This document shows positions 9,301 to 17,237 of a DNA stretch of 64,000 nucleotides, one piece after another (the first letter of the stretch is position 1; each line of letters starts with the position of its first letter). The stretch comes from Streptomyces cyaneus. Its GTDB lineage: Bacteria; Actinomycetota; Actinomycetes; Streptomycetales; Streptomycetaceae. The stretch is taken from NCBI RefSeq assembly GCF_004028635.1, contig NZ_RQJW01000005.1:124001-188000 (forward strand), written 5' to 3'. The translations under genes were made by a program, and so were the position numbers. The notes beneath the pieces were generated by a model. That model had not been told where the DNA came from. It was given only the letters and a program-made list of their open reading frames with translations, and searched no databases.

Positions 9301-9899
9301 GGGTGCTCTTCGGTGGGCGGGAAGACGTCCAGGATGCCGCCTCGTACGGCGAACTCGCCGCGCTTCTCGACGAGCTCCACGCGTGCGTACGCGGCGGCGG
9401 CGAGGGCTTCGACGATCTCGTTGAGGTCGGCGGTCTGTCCCGTGCGCAGGGCGACCGGTTCCAGGTCGCCGAGGCCCTTGACCTGGGGCTGGAGGACCGA
9501 GCGGATGGGGGCTACGACGACGGAGACCGGGCCCGTCTCGGGGTCGTCGGGGCGGGGGTGGGCCAGGCGGCGCAGGACCGCGAGGCGGCGGCCGACGGTG
9601 TCGCTGCGGGGGCTGAGGCGCTCGTGCGGGAGGGTCTCCCAGGACGGGTACTCCGCGACGCCCTCCGGGGGGAGGAGGGAGCGCAGGGCTGCCGCCAGGT
9701 CTTCGGCCTCCCGGCCCGTCGCCGTCACCGCCAGGAGCGGGCGGTCCGTCTCGCGGGCCAGGGCGGCGATCGCGAACGGGCGGGCCGCCGGGGGGCCGAC
9801 CAGGTCGACGTGCATGCGGTTGCCGTCTGCGGCGGCCGTGATCGCTTCCGCGAGGGCGGTGTCCTTGACTACGGCGTCGAGCAGACCGTGCAGGCTCAT
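6369..9899 (-). CDS. mfd: Transcription-repair coupling factor Mfd
   Basis: A 1176-aa superfamily 2 ATPase that removes RNA polymerase stalled at DNA lesions and recruits UvrA. The start is ATG 9899 (MSLHGLLDAVV), giving normal family length; the same frame stays open far upstream but that part is GC-bias noise. Visible parts are a UvrB-homology N-terminus with FAVRGGILDVFPP, the CarD-like RNA-polymerase-interacting domain with an EAGDYIVHEQHGVGRY segment near residue 500, Walker A GDVGYGKTE near 655, and Walker B DEEQRFG near 755. SATPIPRT, the TRG-region HGQMSE and QLRGRVGRG follow, then a C-terminal UvrA-blocking domain. The gene looks intact, reads toward the SnoaL-fold gene and ends 15 bases from its stop. 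Confidence 0.98.
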   Translation of the reverse strand: MSLHGLLDAVVKDTALAEAITAAADGNRMHVDLVGPPAARPFAIAALARETDRPLLAVTATGREAEDLAAALRSLLPPEGVAEYPSWETLPHERLSPRSDTVGRRLAVLRRLAHPRPDDPETGPVSVVVAPIRSVLQPQVKGLGDLEPVALRTGQTADLNEIVEALAAAAYARVELVEKRGEFAVRGGILDVFPPTEEHPLRIEFWGDDVEEIRYFKVADQRSLEVAEHGLWAPPCRELLLTDDVRARARALAEQHPELGELLGKIAEGIAVEGMESLAPVLVDDMELLLDVLPKGAMAVVCDPERVRTRAADLVATSQEFLQASWAATAGGGEAPIDIGAASLWSIADVRDRARELEMMWWSVSPFAADETLDADTLKLGMHAPESYRGDTAKALADTKGWLADGWRTVFVTEAHGPAARTVEVLGGEGVAARLETDLGEIAPSIVHVACGSIDYGFVDPVLQLAVLTETDLSGQKAAGKDGARMPARRRKTIDPLTLEAGDYIVHEQHGVGRYIEMVQRTVQGATREYLVVEYAPAKRGQPGDRLYIPTDQLEQITKYVGGEAPTLHRLGGADWTKTKARAKKAVKEIAADLIKLYSARMAAPGHTFGPDTPWQRELEDAFPYAETPDQLTTIAEVKEDMEKSVPMDRLICGDVGYGKTEIAVRAAFKAVQDGKQVAVLVPTTLLVQQHFGTFSERYSQFPVNTRPLSRFQTDTEAKATLEGLKDGSVDIVIGTHRLFSSETKFKDLGLVIVDEEQRFGVEHKEQLKKLRANVDVLTMSATPIPRTLEMAVTGIREMSTITTPPEERHPVLTFVGPYEEKQIGAAIRRELLREGQVFYIHNRVESIDRAAARLREIVPEARIATAHGQMSEQSLEQVVVDFWEKKFDVLVSTTIVESGIDISNANTLIVERGDNFGLSQLHQLRGRVGRGRERGYAYFLYPPEKPLTETAHERLATIAQHTEMGAGMYVAMKDLEIRGAGNLLGGEQSGHIAGVGFDLYVRMVGEAVADYRASLEGGVEEEPPLEVKIELPVDAHVPHDYAPGERLRLQAYRSIASANTEEDIKAVREELVDRYGKLPEPVENLLLVAGLRMLARACGVGEIVLQGNNIRFAPVELRESQELRVKRLYPGTVIKPAVHQLLVPRPKTAKVGGKPLVGRELLGWTGEFLASILGS

Positions 9900-10055
9900 T
9901 CGGGGGCGCTTTCGTCCGGGGTGGGCAACACGAAGGGCCCGACGCGTGTGACGGGCCGGGGGCTTCCAGCGTACGTCGCTGCGGGGGCGGGTGCCGGGGG
10001 CTGTGGATAACGTCCGTTCTCTGTCACTCCGGCGTGGCTGCGGGGGTCGGGCGTT

Positions 10056-10260
10056 TCTCGCCCCCGCCGCCCCTACCCGTCCCGTCCTTGAAGGGGCTCC
10101 GCCCCTTCCACCCCGCCAGGGGGCTCCGCCCCCTGGACCCCCATCGGCCTGAACGGCCTCGTCCTCAAACGCCGGACGGGCTGACATTGCCTGGACCGGC
10201 ACCAAGAAGTGACCGCCGCCGCAGTGAGGCAGAGCCCCCCGCGGGTGGGTCGGGCTCGCA
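10056..10260 (+). repeat. Dispersed intergenic repeat, copy 1
   Basis: Most of the 411-base gap between mfd and the DUF2079 gene. It starts TCGCCCCCGCCGCCCCTACC, carries two GC hairpins (AAGGGGCTCCGCCCCTT and AGGGGGCTCCGCCCCCT), then CGTCCTCAAACGCCGGACGG and a GCGGGTGGGT-like end. The same ordered blocks recur in the same orientation at about 59121-59300. I know this hairpin/CGCCGGACGG family as very common in Streptomyces intergenic DNA. The hairpins may also end transcripts. No gene is supported in this gap. Confidence 0.8.
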
Positions 10261-10310
10261 ATGTGCGGGTGGGCAAAGGGCCCCGACCCCGTACCGCGTA
10301 AGGTCCCTCC

Positions 10311-11765
10311 ATGCCCACCCCCGCCACCTCCGCGACGCCGAAGACGTCCTCGGACCCCCACATACCGGACCCCGCCACGCCCTCCGGCGGGCAGGCGCAG
10401 CCCGATCCCGGGCGGCGTGAACCCTGGCTGCTCGCTGCCGCGCTCTTCGTGGGCTATGCGATCGTGTCCGTCGGTCGTTACCGGCATCTGGGGCAGCGGT
10501 CGTGGGATCTCGGGATCTTCGAGCAGGTCATCCGGTCGTACGCGCATCTTCAGGCGCCGATCGCCGATCTCAAGGGGCCCGGCTTCAACATCCTGGGCGA
10601 TCACTTCAGCCCGGTGACGGCCCTGCTCGCGCCGCTCTACCGGGTGTTTCCTTCCCCGGTCACCCTGCTCGTCGCGCAGGCCGCGTTGTTCGCCCTGTCC
10701 GCCGTCCCCGTCACCCGTGCCGCGGCCCGGCTGCTCGGGCGGCGGCGTGGGCTTGCGATCGGGGTGGCGTACGGGCTGTCGTGGGGGCTTCAGCAGGCCG
10801 TCGACTTCGACTTCCATGAGATCTGCTTCGCCGTACCGCTCATCGCCTTCAGTCTGGAGGCGATGCTCGCGAAGCGCTGGCGGGCCGCGCTGCTCTGGGC
10901 GATTCCGCTCGTCCTGGTGAAGGAGGACCTGGGGTTCACCCTCACCGCCATCGCCCTGGTCGTCGCCTGGCGGGCTCGGCAAGGCTCCCCGCTCGCGTCC
11001 CGGTACGCGATCGGCGTCGCCGTCTTCGGCGTGGTGGCCGTCGCCGCCACCCTGCTGCTGGTCATACCGAGCTTCAACTCCGCCGGCACCTACGACTACT
11101 GGAACAAGGTGAGCAAGTCGTCGGGCGGCGGCGGGCCCTTCGACGGCCTCGACACCAAACTCCGTACGCTCTGCTGGCTCCTCATCCCCACCACCGGACT
11201 GCTCGCCCTGCGGTCCCCGCTCCTCCTCGTCGCCCTGCCCACCATCGGCTGGCGTTTCGTCTCCTCCTACCCGCAGTACTGGGGGACGGACTGGCACTAC
11301 AACGCCGTCCTGATGCCCATCGTCGTCCTCGCCCTCGTCGACGCCCTCGACACCTCCCGGCACAGCACGCGCGCGTGGCTGCGGTCGTACGTCCATCACC
11401 TGCCCGCCGCCGTCGCGGCCGCCTCACTCGCGCTGACCACCTCGCTGCCGCTCGCCGCGCTGACCGAGAGCGAGATCTATCGCAAGCCCGCGCGCGTGAC
11501 GGCCATCGAACGGCTCCTCGCCCAGGTGCCCGACAACGCCTCCGTCGAGGCGAACATCGCTCCGATCAGCCGGCTCACCTCGCGCTGCCGGGTCTTCTGG
11601 GTCAGCAACACACGCGGCATCAACCCCGACTTCATCGCCCTGGACAACTCCCGCAAGCGCTACCGCGATGTCGAGGCCTACGCCCACGCCCTGCACCCGC
11701 GCGCCCAGTACGCCATCAAGGGCACCGCCTACGGCGTCGTACTCCTGGAGCGACGGACCGGGTGA
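10311..11765 (+). CDS. DUF2079 polytopic membrane protein
   Basis: A 484-aa integral membrane protein. After a 38-residue Pro/Thr-rich cytosolic start come about nine or ten hydrophobic helices. Family marks are GQRSWDLGIFEQVIRSYAHL, the short motif NILGDHFSP, DFDFHEI after the third or fourth helix, and ALVKED-like residues in the middle. DUF2079 proteins resemble GT-C/PMT-type glycosyltransferases that use lipid-linked sugars, and Asp/His clusters facing the outside (LGDHFSP, DFHE) fit that idea. No donor or acceptor is known. The C-terminal 110 residues are extracytoplasmic. It appears monocistronic and ends in an octamer repeat followed by a strong terminator. Confidence 0.85.
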   Translation: MPTPATSATPKTSSDPHIPDPATPSGGQAQPDPGRREPWLLAAALFVGYAIVSVGRYRHLGQRSWDLGIFEQVIRSYAHLQAPIADLKGPGFNILGDHFSPVTALLAPLYRVFPSPVTLLVAQAALFALSAVPVTRAAARLLGRRRGLAIGVAYGLSWGLQQAVDFDFHEICFAVPLIAFSLEAMLAKRWRAALLWAIPLVLVKEDLGFTLTAIALVVAWRARQGSPLASRYAIGVAVFGVVAVAATLLLVIPSFNSAGTYDYWNKVSKSSGGGGPFDGLDTKLRTLCWLLIPTTGLLALRSPLLLVALPTIGWRFVSSYPQYWGTDWHYNAVLMPIVVLALVDALDTSRHSTRAWLRSYVHHLPAAVAAASLALTTSLPLAALTESEIYRKPARVTAIERLLAQVPDNASVEANIAPISRLTSRCRVFWVSNTRGINPDFIALDNSRKRYRDVEAYAHALHPRAQYAIKGTAYGVVLLERRTG

Positions 11766-11801
11766 GCGGGTGAGCGGGTGAGCGGGTGAGCGGGTAGGCG
11801 G
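11762..11801 (+). repeat. Octamer tandem repeat GTGAGCGG
   Basis: Four perfect copies of GTGAGCGG plus one altered copy (GTAGGCGG) in direct tandem, beginning at the last codon and TGA of the DUF2079 gene. Because TGA is inside the unit, slippage changes only the 3' untranslated length. It is a simple-sequence locus likely to vary between strains. Confidence 0.85.
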
Positions 11802-11816
11802 CCTCCTACACAGTGC

Positions 11817-11860
11817 CGGGCCCGGTCCGGGAGGTGGTGTCTCCTCCCGGACCGGGCCCG
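11817..11860. terminator. Strong bidirectional terminator hairpin
   Basis: A perfect 18-bp stem (CGGGCCCGGTCCGGGAGG at 11817-11834, its complement at 11843-11860) with an 8-base loop, between the convergent DUF2079 gene and the ABC permease gene. There is no U-tract, as is usual in Streptomyces; the symmetry suits termination from both sides. Confidence 0.85.
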
Positions 11861-11897
11861 TCCTCCGCAACCCCCGTGTGCGGTGGCTCTTGGCCGG

Positions 11898-14468
11898 CTA
11901 CTCGGTCGCGATCGCGTTCAGTACGTTCATCCGGCCCGCCCTGAACGCCGGCACCAGCGCCGCGAACAGGCCCACGAAGGCCGAGCCGATGAAGACCCCG
12001 ATGATCGTCGGCCACGGGATGTCGAGGACGTTCAGACCCTCCAGAGCCAGGAGCTTCTGGGCCGTCGCGCCCCAGCCCATCCCGAGCCCGAGGCCCAGCA
12101 GGGCGCCGAACAGGGCGATCACCACCGACTCCATGCGGATCATGCGGCGCAGCTGGCGGCGGGAGAGGCCGATGGCGCGCATCAGGCCGATCTCGCGGGT
12201 GCGTTCCACCACCGACAGGGCCAGGGTGTTCACCACGCCCAGGACCGCCACGATGATCGCCAGGGCGAGCAGGCCGTAGATCATGTTCAGGAGCTGGCCC
12301 ATCTGGTCCTTGAGCTCCTGCTTGTAGTCGGTCTGGTCGCGGACCGGGTACTGCGGGTAGTCGTGCAGCGACTTCTTCAGGGCCGCGTAGGCAGCTTCCT
12401 CCTGGCCGTCCTTCGCCTTGCCGAGCAGCATGTCGCTCTGCGGGATCCGGTCGGCGGGGAGGTACTTCTGCAGCGTCTCGATGCTGATGTAGCGCGCGCC
12501 CTGGTCGAAGGAGGTGTCGTCGTCCGTGATGGCCGCGACCTTCAGCTTCGCCCTCTCGCCGCCCTTGAAGGCGACGGTGACGGTGTCGCCGACGTGCACG
12601 CCGTGGTCGGCGGCGTATTCGGAGCCGACCGACATGGCGTCCTTGCCGTAGGCCGCGGTCAGGGTGCCCTCCGTGGTCGTACGGCGCAGGTCCTCGGCGT
12701 ACGTCGGGTCGGCGGCCGTGAGCCCGGTGTCGTCGGTCTTGCCGTCCGGCGAGGTCAGCGTGGCGCGGACCTCCTTGGAGCGGGTGACGTGCTCCAGGCC
12801 CGGCGTCTGCTGCATCGCCTTCTCGGCCTTCTCCACGATCTTCTGCTGCCCGCTCATGACGATGAAGTCCGCGCCGACCGACTTGTCGAGTTCGCTCGTC
12901 GCCGAGGCGACCATCGAGGAGCCGACCACCGACAGGCACGCCACCAGGGCGAGGCCGATCATCAGGGCGGCGCCCGTGGCACCGGTGCGGCGCGGGTTGC
13001 GCAGGGCGTTGCGCTCGGCCATGCGGCCGACGGGCCCGAAGGCGCGCAGCAGCACGGCGCTGATCACCCGGACCACCCCGCCCGCGAGCAGCGGACCGAT
13101 GACCACGAAGCCGATCAGGGTCAGCACCACGCCGCCGCCCAGCATCAGCGCACCGTCGCTCGCCTTGTCGGCGGTGGCGGCCGCGTAGAGGGCAAAGGTG
13201 CCCGCGCCCGTCAGGACCAGCCCGACCAGAGCGCGTATCCAGCCGGCCTTGCCGTCGGCCGGCGTACCGGCGTCGCGCAGGGCGGCCATCGGGGAGACCT
13301 TGCCGGCGCGGCGGGCGGGGAGGTAGGCGGCGAGGACCGTGACCACGACGCCCAGGAGCAGGCCGACGACCGGGGTCGTGACCTTCACCGTCAGGTCGTC
13401 GGTGGAGAGGTTCATGCCGGCCATCGACATGAGCTTCATCAGGCCGACGGCGATGCCGACACCGGCGCCCACGCCCAGCACCGATCCGACGACGCCGAGC
13501 AGCAACGCCTCCACCAGCACAGACCGGTTGACCTGGCGGCGGGAGGAGCCGATGGCCCGCATGAGGCCGATCTCGCGGGTGCGCTGGGCGACCAGCATCG
13601 AGAAGGTGTTGATGATCAGGAAGATGCCGACCAGGAAGGCGATCCCGGCGAAGCCGAGCATGGCGTACTTGATGACGTTCATGAACGCGCCGACGTCCTT
13701 GCGGTTCTCGTCGGCGGTCTCCTTGGCCGTCTGGATCTTGTACGCGCCGTCCATGGCCTGCGCGATGTCCTGCTTGAGCCGCGCGTCGCTCACGCCGTCG
13801 GCCGCCGTGACGGAGACCTGCGTGAAGCGGCCGGTGCTGCCGAGCAGGGTGCGCTGGGCGGTGGCGGTGTCGAAGTAGACGACGGCCGCGCCCGGGTTGG
13901 TCACCTTCCAGGAGGCGATGCCGACGATGCGCGCGCGGATGTCGCCGGTGGCGGCGATGGTGCGCAGCTCGTCGCCCAGCTTCAGGTCGTGCTTGTCGGC
14001 GGTGTCCGCGTCGACCATGACCTCGGTGGGCCCGCGCGGGGCGTGCCCGGAGGTGATCTCCATGGACTTCAGGTCGCTCTGGGTCCAGTTGCCGGCGAAG
14101 GTGGGCGCGCCGGTGGAGGAACCCATGTTCTTGTTCTCGGAGTTGACGACGGTCACGCTCGTCGAGCCGACCGCGCCCTCCGCCTTCTTGACCCCGTCGA
14201 CGGCCGCGACCTGCTCGACGGCCGACGCGGGCAGCGAGCTGGGCCGTCCCGTACCGCCGCCGTCGTCCTCGTCCTTGGCTTCCTTGGGGCTGACGGTGAC
14301 ATCGGAGGAGGTGACGGCGAAGAGCTTGTCGAAGGTGGTGTTCATCGTGTCGGTGAAGACGAGAGTCCCTGAGACAAAGGCCACCGACAGCAGCACGGCC
14401 ACGGCCGACAGCGCCATACGCCCCTTGTGCGCGAAGAAGTTGCGCATCGAGGTCTTCACGACGGTCAT
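11898..14468 (-). CDS. ABC transporter permease, FtsX/MacB-like with duplicated FtsX domains
   Basis: An 856-aa permease. The N-terminus (RNFFAHKGRMALSAVAVLLSVAFVSGT) is the first membrane helix. A large extracytoplasmic region follows (about residues 50-250), then a three-helix FtsX domain with LMRAIGSSRRQVNRSV. A second MacB-like periplasmic part and a second FtsX domain follow, with the near-identical motif REIGLMRAIGLSRRQLRRMI. The duplicated cytoplasmic coupling motif shows that one polypeptide supplies both membrane halves. Such systems usually move lipids, peptides or antibiotics outward, or use mechanotransmission rather than transport. The start overlaps the ATPase stop (ATGA), so the pair is co-translated. 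The substrate is unknown. Confidence 0.92.
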   Translation of the reverse strand: MTVVKTSMRNFFAHKGRMALSAVAVLLSVAFVSGTLVFTDTMNTTFDKLFAVTSSDVTVSPKEAKDEDDGGGTGRPSSLPASAVEQVAAVDGVKKAEGAVGSTSVTVVNSENKNMGSSTGAPTFAGNWTQSDLKSMEITSGHAPRGPTEVMVDADTADKHDLKLGDELRTIAATGDIRARIVGIASWKVTNPGAAVVYFDTATAQRTLLGSTGRFTQVSVTAADGVSDARLKQDIAQAMDGAYKIQTAKETADENRKDVGAFMNVIKYAMLGFAGIAFLVGIFLIINTFSMLVAQRTREIGLMRAIGSSRRQVNRSVLVEALLLGVVGSVLGVGAGVGIAVGLMKLMSMAGMNLSTDDLTVKVTTPVVGLLLGVVVTVLAAYLPARRAGKVSPMAALRDAGTPADGKAGWIRALVGLVLTGAGTFALYAAATADKASDGALMLGGGVVLTLIGFVVIGPLLAGGVVRVISAVLLRAFGPVGRMAERNALRNPRRTGATGAALMIGLALVACLSVVGSSMVASATSELDKSVGADFIVMSGQQKIVEKAEKAMQQTPGLEHVTRSKEVRATLTSPDGKTDDTGLTAADPTYAEDLRRTTTEGTLTAAYGKDAMSVGSEYAADHGVHVGDTVTVAFKGGERAKLKVAAITDDDTSFDQGARYISIETLQKYLPADRIPQSDMLLGKAKDGQEEAAYAALKKSLHDYPQYPVRDQTDYKQELKDQMGQLLNMIYGLLALAIIVAVLGVVNTLALSVVERTREIGLMRAIGLSRRQLRRMIRMESVVIALFGALLGLGLGMGWGATAQKLLALEGLNVLDIPWPTIIGVFIGSAFVGLFAALVPAFRAGRMNVLNAIATE

Positions 14469-15253
14469 GACGTACGCCCCCGGGCGTCGAAGTCCTTCAT
14501 GCGGTCCAGGACGGCGTCGGCGGTCGGCTTGTACATCTCGTCGACGATGCGTCCGTCGGCGAGGTACAGCACCCGGTCCGCGTACGAGGCGGCGACCGGG
14601 TCGTGCGTGACCATCACGATGGTCTGCCCGAGTTCGTCGACCGACCTGCGCAGGAAGCCCAGGACTTCGGCACCGGCCCGGGAGTCGAGGTTGCCGGTCG
14701 GCTCGTCACCGAAGATGATCTCCGGCCGCGCGGCCAGGGCCCGGGCGACGGCGACACGCTGCTGCTGACCGCCGGAGAGCTGGGTCGGCCGGTGCTTCAG
14801 TCGGTCGGAAAGTCCCACTGTGTCGACCACGCGCGCGAGCCACTGCTTGTCCGGCTTACGGCCCGCTATGTCCATGGGCAGCGTGATGTTCTCAAGTGCG
14901 TTGAGCGTCGGCAGCAGGTTGAAGGCCTGGAAGATGAAGCCGATCCGGTCCCGGCGCAGCTGGGTGAGCTTCTTGTCCTTCAGCCCGGTGATCTCGGTGT
15001 CGTCGAGGTAGATCTGCCCACTGGTGACGGTGTCGAGCCCGGCGAGGCAGTGCATCAAGGTGGACTTGCCGGACCCTGACGGTCCCATGATCGCGGTGAA
15101 CTGCCCACGCGCGATGTCCACATCGACATGGTCGAGGGCGACGACGCGGGTCTCCCCCGACCCGTACGCCTTGACGACCTGCCGCGCCCGCGCGGCAACG
15201 GCCGTACGCCCTCCAGTGCCCCCGTGCCTGGGAATGGTTACAGCCGATGTCAC
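14465..15253 (-). CDS. ABC transporter ATP-binding protein (LolD/MacB type)
   Basis: 262 aa from GTG 15253, which has AGGAG seven bases upstream; the longer frame has no ribosome site. All nucleotide-binding motifs are intact: Walker A GPSGSGKST (57-65), Q-loop FQAFN (about 108-112), signature LSGGQ (159-163), Walker B FGDEPTGNLD (181-190), and the switch His in VTHDP. The helical-domain residues and DEPTGNLDS are characteristic of the LolD/MacB/FtsE group that pairs with FtsX-type permeases. It is first in the operon and overlaps the permease start by four bases. The promoter must lie in the 415-base gap shared with the divergent MFS gene. Confidence 0.93.
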   Translation of the reverse strand: MTSAVTIPRHGGTGGRTAVAARARQVVKAYGSGETRVVALDHVDVDIARGQFTAIMGPSGSGKSTLMHCLAGLDTVTSGQIYLDDTEITGLKDKKLTQLRRDRIGFIFQAFNLLPTLNALENITLPMDIAGRKPDKQWLARVVDTVGLSDRLKHRPTQLSGGQQQRVAVARALAARPEIIFGDEPTGNLDSRAGAEVLGFLRRSVDELGQTIVMVTHDPVAASYADRVLYLADGRIVDEMYKPTADAVLDRMKDFDARGRTS

Positions 15254-15668
15254 GGTATGTCTCCTAAGTCGGTCAATAGATGGACGCAGATCGGTACGTG
15301 GGTGAATCACGAAGCCTGGGTACGAGAGTCAGTCTCGTGGCGGGGACGGGCCCGGCGCGCTGGTGCCCGGCCCCGTCTTGTACGGGGGTAAACCCCACCC
15401 CCGCCGGTTCGGTCGGCCGCCCCCCCAGCGGCGTAAAGCCAGATTAAGGACCGCCCCCGCCGCGTCTCGTCCTCCGGCGGTACCAACCCTCCCCGAGACC
15501 TAGTACGGAGGTACCCCTAGGGGCAGTCCACCCTCCGGTGGAGGAGGCCTCGGGGTCGTCTCCGCCCTCGGACGCATCCAGGCTCCACCCTCCCGCGACG
15601 TCAGGGTCAAGTGGGAAGCTGTTCGCCGGTATATAGGTGCAAGGGGAATGCATTAGGAGAGGAGCCCG
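15254..15668. other. Divergent intergenic region, ABC exporter operon / MFS transporter
   Basis: 415 bases without a convincing gene. The middle holds a CCCCTAGGGG palindrome (about 15514-15523) next to CTAGTACGGAGGTACC, plausible as part of the minus-strand operon's promoter. An imperfect GC hairpin lies near 15345-15376. Near the MFS start there is a relatively AT-rich GTATATAGGTG that could be a -10, then AGGAGAGGAG. No recognised operator was identified. Confidence 0.45.
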
Positions 15669-17237
15669 GTGGGCAGTACGAGACCCGCGATACGCGACAC
15701 CGCACAGCGCACCGGAACCGACAAGCGCGCAGCCGTGGTCGCGGCCCTGATGCTCGCGATGGCGCTGGCCGCGCTCGACGCCACCATCGTCTCCACGGCC
15801 GTACCGCAGATCGTCGGCGACCTCGGCGGCTTCTCGGTCTTCTCCTGGCTCTTCTCCGGCTACCTGCTGGCCGTGACCGTGACCCTCCCGGTGTACGGCA
15901 AGCTCTCCGACACCTTCGGCCGCAAGCCGGTGCTGATCGCGGGCGCGGCGCTGTTCCTGCTGGGGTCGCTGCTGTGTGCGGTGGCCTGGAACATGGCGGC
16001 GCTGATCGCGTTCCGGATCGTGCAGGGGCTGGGCGGCGGGGCCCTTCAGGGGACGGTGCAGACACTGGCCGCGGATCTGTACCCGCTGAAGGAACGCCCG
16101 AAGATCCAGTCCAAGTTGTCCACGGTGTGGGCGGTGTCGGCGGTGGCCGGACCGGGGGTGGGCGGGGTCTTGGCGGCGTACGCGGACTGGCGCTGGATCT
16201 TCCTGATCAACCTGCCGATCGGGGCGGTGGCGTTGTGGCTGATCGTGCGGTACCTGCACGAACCTGAGCGCGAAGCGACGGGTACGCGCGCGCGTGTCGA
16301 CTGGGCGGGCGCGTTGGCGGTGTTCGCGTGCGGGGGTGTGCTGCTGACGGCGCTGGTGCAGGGCGGGGTGGCGTGGCCGTGGCTGTCGGGACCGTCGATC
16401 GCCTTGTTCGGTACGGGACTTGCGCTGGTGGCGGTCGTGGTGCTGGTGGAACGCCGGGCGGCCGAGCCGATCATCCCGGGCTGGGTGTGGCGGCGCAGGA
16501 CGATCGCAGCGGTGAACTTGGCGCTGGGCGCGCTGGGCTTGCTGATGGTGGCGCCGGCGGTCTTCCTCCCCACCTACGCCCAGTCGGTCCTCGGCCTGGC
16601 CCCGGTGGCGGCCGGATTCGTGCTGTCCGTCTGGACGTTGAGCTGGCCGGTGTCGGCGGCGCTCAGTCAGCACGTGTATCGCAGGATCGGCTTCCGCAAC
16701 ACGGCGATGCTGGGGATCGGGTCGGCGTCGCTGATCCTGCTGGCGTTCCCGTTCCTGCCCTATCCCGGTCAGGCGTGGCAGCCGACGCTGCTGATGCTGC
16801 TGCTCGGGGCTGCGCTGGGCCTGTTCCAACTGCCGCTGATCGTGGGCGTGCAGTCGACGGTGGGGTGGTCGGAGCGGGGTACGGCGACGGCGTCCGTCCT
16901 CTTCTGCCGTCAGACGGGCCAGACGGTGGGCGCGGCCCTCTTCGGCGCGGTGGCGAACGGCGTACTGGCGTCCCGGCTCGGCGGCGCGGGCGACCTGGAC
17001 TCGGTGACGCGGGCGCTGGATTCCGGCGGCACGGCACCGGAGGCGACCAGGCGGGCCATCGCCGACGCGGTGCACGCCGTATACCTGGGCGCGTCGTGCG
17101 CGGCGGCGCTGGCCTTCCTGGTGCTGTTGCTGCTGGCGCCGAGGCGGTTCCCGGTTCTCAAGGAAGACGCCCTCGATGAAGACGTCCTCAAGGAAGAGGT
17201 CCTCGAAGAAGACGTCCTCAAGGAAGACGGACGCTGA
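15669..17237 (+). CDS. MFS drug-efflux transporter, DHA2 (14-TMS) family
   Basis: 522 aa from a GTG with AGGAGAGGAG upstream. The first helix carries the DHA2 motif LAALDATIVSTAVP. Motif A is seen as GKLSDTFGRKP between helices 2 and 3, and motif C-like GPGVGGVLA with WRWIFLINLPIG in helices 5-6; about 14 helices fit the EmrB/QacA group. It should export cationic or hydrophobic drugs by proton antiport. The last 25 residues are a striking run of ED-VLKE/VLEE repeats encoded by a GAAGACGTCCTCAAG-like DNA repeat (17164-17230), absent from ordinary transporters. Its 3' end overlaps the convergent hydrolase gene by 20 bases. No TetR or MarR gene is adjacent. Confidence 0.9.
   Translation: MGSTRPAIRDTAQRTGTDKRAAVVAALMLAMALAALDATIVSTAVPQIVGDLGGFSVFSWLFSGYLLAVTVTLPVYGKLSDTFGRKPVLIAGAALFLLGSLLCAVAWNMAALIAFRIVQGLGGGALQGTVQTLAADLYPLKERPKIQSKLSTVWAVSAVAGPGVGGVLAAYADWRWIFLINLPIGAVALWLIVRYLHEPEREATGTRARVDWAGALAVFACGGVLLTALVQGGVAWPWLSGPSIALFGTGLALVAVVVLVERRAAEPIIPGWVWRRRTIAAVNLALGALGLLMVAPAVFLPTYAQSVLGLAPVAAGFVLSVWTLSWPVSAALSQHVYRRIGFRNTAMLGIGSASLILLAFPFLPYPGQAWQPTLLMLLLGAALGLFQLPLIVGVQSTVGWSERGTATASVLFCRQTGQTVGAALFGAVANGVLASRLGGAGDLDSVTRALDSGGTAPEATRRAIADAVHAVYLGASCAAALAFLVLLLLAPRRFPVLKEDALDEDVLKEEVLEEDVLKEDGR
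17164..17232 (+). repeat. 15-30 bp tandem repeat encoding an acidic MFS tail
   Basis: Imperfect tandem units (GAAGACGTCCTCAAG, GAAGAGGTCCTCGAA, GAAGACGTCCTCAAG and relatives) encode the E-D/E-V-L-K/E repeat at the transporter C-terminus and run into the overlapping end of the opposite gene. Unit number is likely to vary between strains, changing tail length without a frameshift. Confidence 0.75.

Noticed and set aside
6480..10010. 1176-aa open frame antisense to mfd
   Set aside because: Third-position GC bias keeps the opposite frame open; the product is His/Leu/Asp/Arg-biased with no domain and no ribosome site.
10073..10378. 101-aa minus frame over the first dispersed repeat
   Set aside because: It reads the repeat hairpins as protein (GAEPPGGVEGAEPL), a frequent mis-annotation of this repeat family.
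9900..11399. 500-residue in-frame N-terminal extension of mfd
   Set aside because: It runs through the intergenic repeat and antisense to the DUF2079 gene, has no family similarity I can see, and Mfd already has full length from ATG 9899.
11883..14372. 829-aa open frame antisense to the ABC permease
   Set aside because: A mirror of the true permease; composition (HD/AD/EQ runs) is typical of shadow frames.
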